NCBI RefSeq assembly: GCF_000696095.1
Contig: NZ_BAYX01000008.1
Coordinates: forward strand, 124,001-188,000
Reading direction: 5' to 3'
DNA: 64,000 bases
Origin: Rhizobium rhizogenes NBRC 13257
Lineage (GTDB): Bacteria > Pseudomonadota > Alphaproteobacteria > Rhizobiales > Rhizobiaceae
Every line of letters begins with the position of its first letter. Positions within the stretch are counted from its first letter, which is position 1. Made by a program: the position numbers and the translations under genes. Below, piece by piece: positions 62,401 through 64,000 of this stretch. The notes under the pieces are model-generated. The model did no database searches. It saw only the letters and a program-made list of their open reading frames with translations, and was not told the DNA's origin.

Positions 62401-64000
62401 GCGGCCCATCTGCCCTGACCGGCAGCGTCAGCGAGCGCTCGACGGCGCGGCCGCCGGCTTCCTGCATCCGTACGGTGATGTCGGCGTTGAGCAATTGCGT
62501 GGTCGAGGGGGTGTCGTTGATGGTGACGTCGAAGGTCGTCTTGCCATCTTCGTCCAGCGCTTGCAGGTCCTCGAGCGGCACCTGCGAGCTCTCGGCCTTG
62601 TTGTCGCTGCTGCTGCTATCGCTGTCGTCGCTGGCATTTTGCCCGGCGCCCTCGTCGGCGAGGCCGAACTGATAGCCCTTGTAATCGTCGCTCTGGCGCG
62701 TCGGCTTCAGCGTCACTTCGCCTTCCAGGCTGAGACCGGCGGCTGGCGCACCATAGAGATAGCGCCCTTCGATGTTGACCGGCGTCGGCTTGCCGACTTC
62801 GATCGCCTTGGCGTCGCTCTTCATGTCGAATTCGGTGCGATCCGGCACGAAGTCGTCGACGAGGAAGGTTTGCGAGCCGATCGAGGAACCCTTCGGATCG
62901 GTATAGATGTTCATCGTCCAGCTGCCGCGCATCGCCGTCTGCTGCAGCGGCAGGTCAACATTATAGCCGCCGAGCTTGCCGCCGTCGGTAACGATGCGGC
63001 GATCCTCGACGCCGTCGGGGCGCAGGAAGACGAAGGTGAGCGGCAGGTTCTCGACCGCCACGGAGCTGATGTCACGCGCGAGCGCCGAGGCATGCACCGT
63101 CTCGCCGACACGGTAGATGCCGCGTTCGGTCCAGGCGGTAAGGTCGATCGCGCCCGGCGCGGTGCGGCCAGCGACGCCACGGTCGGAAAGATCGAAGCCG
63201 GCGCGGGTCATGTCGAGGAAGACATAGTCCTGATCGCCGTTCTGAGCGGTGATGACGGCCGGCGTCATGCCGGCGGTGCCGCGCATCAGGCCGGCGCTGA
63301 AGGTGGCGCGGCCATTGGCATCGGTCTTGGCGGTGCCGAGGATTTCGTTGTTTTTGGCGAGCAGTTGCAGCTCGACGCCGGCGGTCGGCTTGGCGCTGCC
63401 GAGCGAGCGGGTGAACACGTTCAGCCCATCCGTGCCGGCATAGGTGGTGATGCCGATATCGGAAACCACGAACCATTGCGTCGCCTGCGAATCCCACTCC
63501 TGGACGCTGCTATTCGGCGCGACGGCGGTCAGCACATAGACACCGGGCTTGCGCTTCGGCAGGGCTTCGTCGACCGGGAAGCTGGTGACGACATCCTTGT
63601 TCAGGTTCTGCTGGATCTCGATCGAACCCTGCCAGACCAGTTCGCCGCTGGTGTCCTGAATGGTCTGGGCGCCATAGCCGCTCATCTGCGTCAGGAATTG
63701 CGAATTATTCAGCAGTTGGGCAATGTTGCGGTCGCCGATGCGGTAGAGTTTCAGATTGGCCGTGGCGGTGTTGACCGAGACGATCGGGATGCCGCGGCGC
63801 GCGGTCGACGGCAGCACGAAATTGTCGCCGGTGAAGCGGATCGAAGCCGAGCGGTCCTTGACGTAGATGTCGACATTGACCTGCGTGGCGAGATCCTCAT
63901 CGACGGAGGAGGGCAGGCCGGGGCGCAGCGAAATCCTGTAGCGCTGGCCGAAGTCGAGGCCTTCGACGCAAATCTGGTTGTCCTTGGCATCGACGCCCTT
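59411..64000 (-). CDS. Bacterial alpha-2-macroglobulin family protein, C-terminal 1,529 codons
   Basis: The frame is open to the window edge. The upstream codons translate as normal protein (KGVDAKDNQICVEGLDFGQ at the edge), so the gene continues beyond 64000. Visible parts are several macroglobulin MG domains, an Asp/Ser-rich bait-like segment (NASDDSDSSSSDNKAESS), and a thioester domain with GCAEQ, the Cys-x-Glu-Gln thioester motif intact. A C-terminal receptor-like domain follows. In bacteria these periplasmic protease traps occur next to PBP1C and are thought to protect or help repair the envelope after attack. Signal peptide and lipobox lie outside the window. Confidence 0.95.
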   Translation of the reverse strand, partial: KGVDAKDNQICVEGLDFGQRYRISLRPGLPSSVDEDLATQVNVDIYVKDRSASIRFTGDNFVLPSTARRGIPIVSVNTATANLKLYRIGDRNIAQLLNNSQFLTQMSGYGAQTIQDTSGELVWQGSIEIQQNLNKDVVTSFPVDEALPKRKPGVYVLTAVAPNSSVQEWDSQATQWFVVSDIGITTYAGTDGLNVFTRSLGSAKPTAGVELQLLAKNNEILGTAKTDANGRATFSAGLMRGTAGMTPAVITAQNGDQDYVFLDMTRAGFDLSDRGVAGRTAPGAIDLTAWTERGIYRVGETVHASALARDISSVAVENLPLTFVFLRPDGVEDRRIVTDGGKLGGYNVDLPLQQTAMRGSWTMNIYTDPKGSSIGSQTFLVDDFVPDRTEFDMKSDAKAIEVGKPTPVNIEGRYLYGAPAAGLSLEGEVTLKPTRQSDDYKGYQFGLADEGAGQNASDDSDSSSSDNKAESSQVPLEDLQALDEDGKTTFDVTINDTPSTTQLLNADITVRMQEAGGRAVERSLTLPVRADGPRIGIKPEFDGDLGENSLGAFHVIAIDQNGQKQAMQGLTWKLLSVERDYQWYRDGNSWKYEPITSTKQVATGTINATTDGAEISVPVTWGRYRLEVDTADTNGPESSVEFNAGWYVASTSTETPDALEVALDKSSYHVGDTAKLKVTSRYAGQLMVTAGSETLISVANADIGATGGEVDIPVTADWGAGTYLTATLFRPGEAQESRMPMRAIGIKWAAVDPGERKLQVKLDAPPKTLPRQPLNIAVQVTGAGANEDAYVTLAAVDVGILNLTRYEPPAPDDWYYGQRQLGLEIRDIYGRLIDGSLGATGKLRTGGDGGQAGLAASPPTQKLVAFFSGPVKLDADGKANISFDIPQFNGTARLMAVAWSKAGVGHATQDVIIRDPVVVTASLPRFLAPGDKANLRLDIANTDAPAGDYKLAVTGNAAVTVDASATQQTINLQPGGKYDITLPLTGGQPGAGTVSINLSGASGLSLDQSLDLPVRPAQLPVTERRLVSLAPGKSLTINADLLADSVLPGASVSVNVSRSGAFDVPALLMSLSHYPYGCAEQTASSAMPLLYFSDLAIKNGLADDTEIRQRVQDSIYREMSYQSSTGSFGLWGPGSGDLWLDAYVTDFLTRAREQKYTVPDQAMAQALENLQNALSANTNVKDNGNEIAYALYVLARNKKASISDLRYYADTMLNDFPTPLSKAHLAAALALYGDAQRSRNIFVDSLQMSQQATVTKVSFARSDYGSSLRDGAAVLALAAESRPVPPIVPELSTVVANEWKNKTYTSTQEQTWMLLAARALQNGDDGLTLDVNGAAHTGTYMAQMSGDALIGHPLTVTNTTRQPLAAAVTTVAAPVSPLPAGGNGFTIERKYYTLDGEEANVTQAQQNERYVVVLHITGANSWTSRILVTDLLPAGFEIDNPSIVNSAQLSNFDWLSEVQPAHVEFRNDRFVAAFDESWGSRDLSLAYVVRAVTPGTYDHPAASVEDMYRPQFSARTAMGRMEVQAAQQQ

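Overview
The window looks like chromosomal DNA of an alphaproteobacterium of the family Rhizobiaceae, most likely the genus Rhizobium or a close relative. The evidence is high GC coding sequence, a LepA protein that reads like the Rhizobium etli form, an Irr-type iron control element in front of a membrane ferritin gene (mbfA), a BA14K-type small secreted protein, and dispersed palindromic mosaic repeats of the kind found between rhizobial genes. No phage, insertion sequence, CRISPR array or rRNA was seen. There is one tRNA gene, tRNA-Leu(CAG).

Layout. (1) 0-2 kb: the 3' end of an M17 leucyl aminopeptidase, a MarR-type regulator, an NlpC/P60 hydrolase and a small unknown gene. (2) 2-9 kb, minus strand: a peptide or amide utilisation locus with a P1-family self-processing peptidase, a LysR regulator, a family 5 binding protein, two Dpp-type permeases and an amidase. 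It contains no ATPase gene. (3) 9-14.6 kb: a small gene whose end lies inside its own terminator, a 975-residue kinase/M23-like/aminotransferase fusion, a secreted unknown protein and purU. (4) 14.7-22.7 kb: a compact polysaccharide locus with a polymerase-like membrane protein, a GH5 glycanase, a Wzz-like protein, a WbpM/FlaA1-type dehydratase and a GT25 glycosyltransferase.

(5) 22.9-35.7 kb: the most distinctive block, a catabolic cluster in three transcription units. The first is a Gfo/Idh oxidoreductase with a complete sugar ABC transporter. The second, on the minus strand, holds an NTF2-like protein, an MlrC-type metallopeptidase and a D-serine dehydratase/D-threonine aldolase-like enzyme. 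The third holds RidA, an RpiR regulator, an SDR dehydrogenase and a cytoplasmic GH20 hexosaminidase. The likely theme is import and breakdown of an amino-sugar-containing glycoside or conjugate, with a PLP step that may release 2-aminoacrylate for RidA to hydrolyse. The substrate is unknown and the set matches no pathway that I can name.

(6) 35.8-51.2 kb: mostly single housekeeping or accessory genes. These include a WcbI-like protein, the tRNA, a phosphohexomutase, a SelW-like Rdx protein, a class I amidotransferase, a GFA protein, lepA, an XRE-cupin regulator with a GNAT, a HAD hydrolase, an acetylpolyamine amidohydrolase, an EamA exporter, a truncated haemoglobin divergent from mbfA, a BTLCP protease and an alpha/beta hydrolase. 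(7) 51.4-57.2 kb: the translation block infC, rpmI-rplT, pheS-pheT, then an NTF2-like gene. infC probably starts at ATT. (8) 57.3-64 kb: pbpC and a thioester-containing alpha-2-macroglobulin gene that runs off the window.
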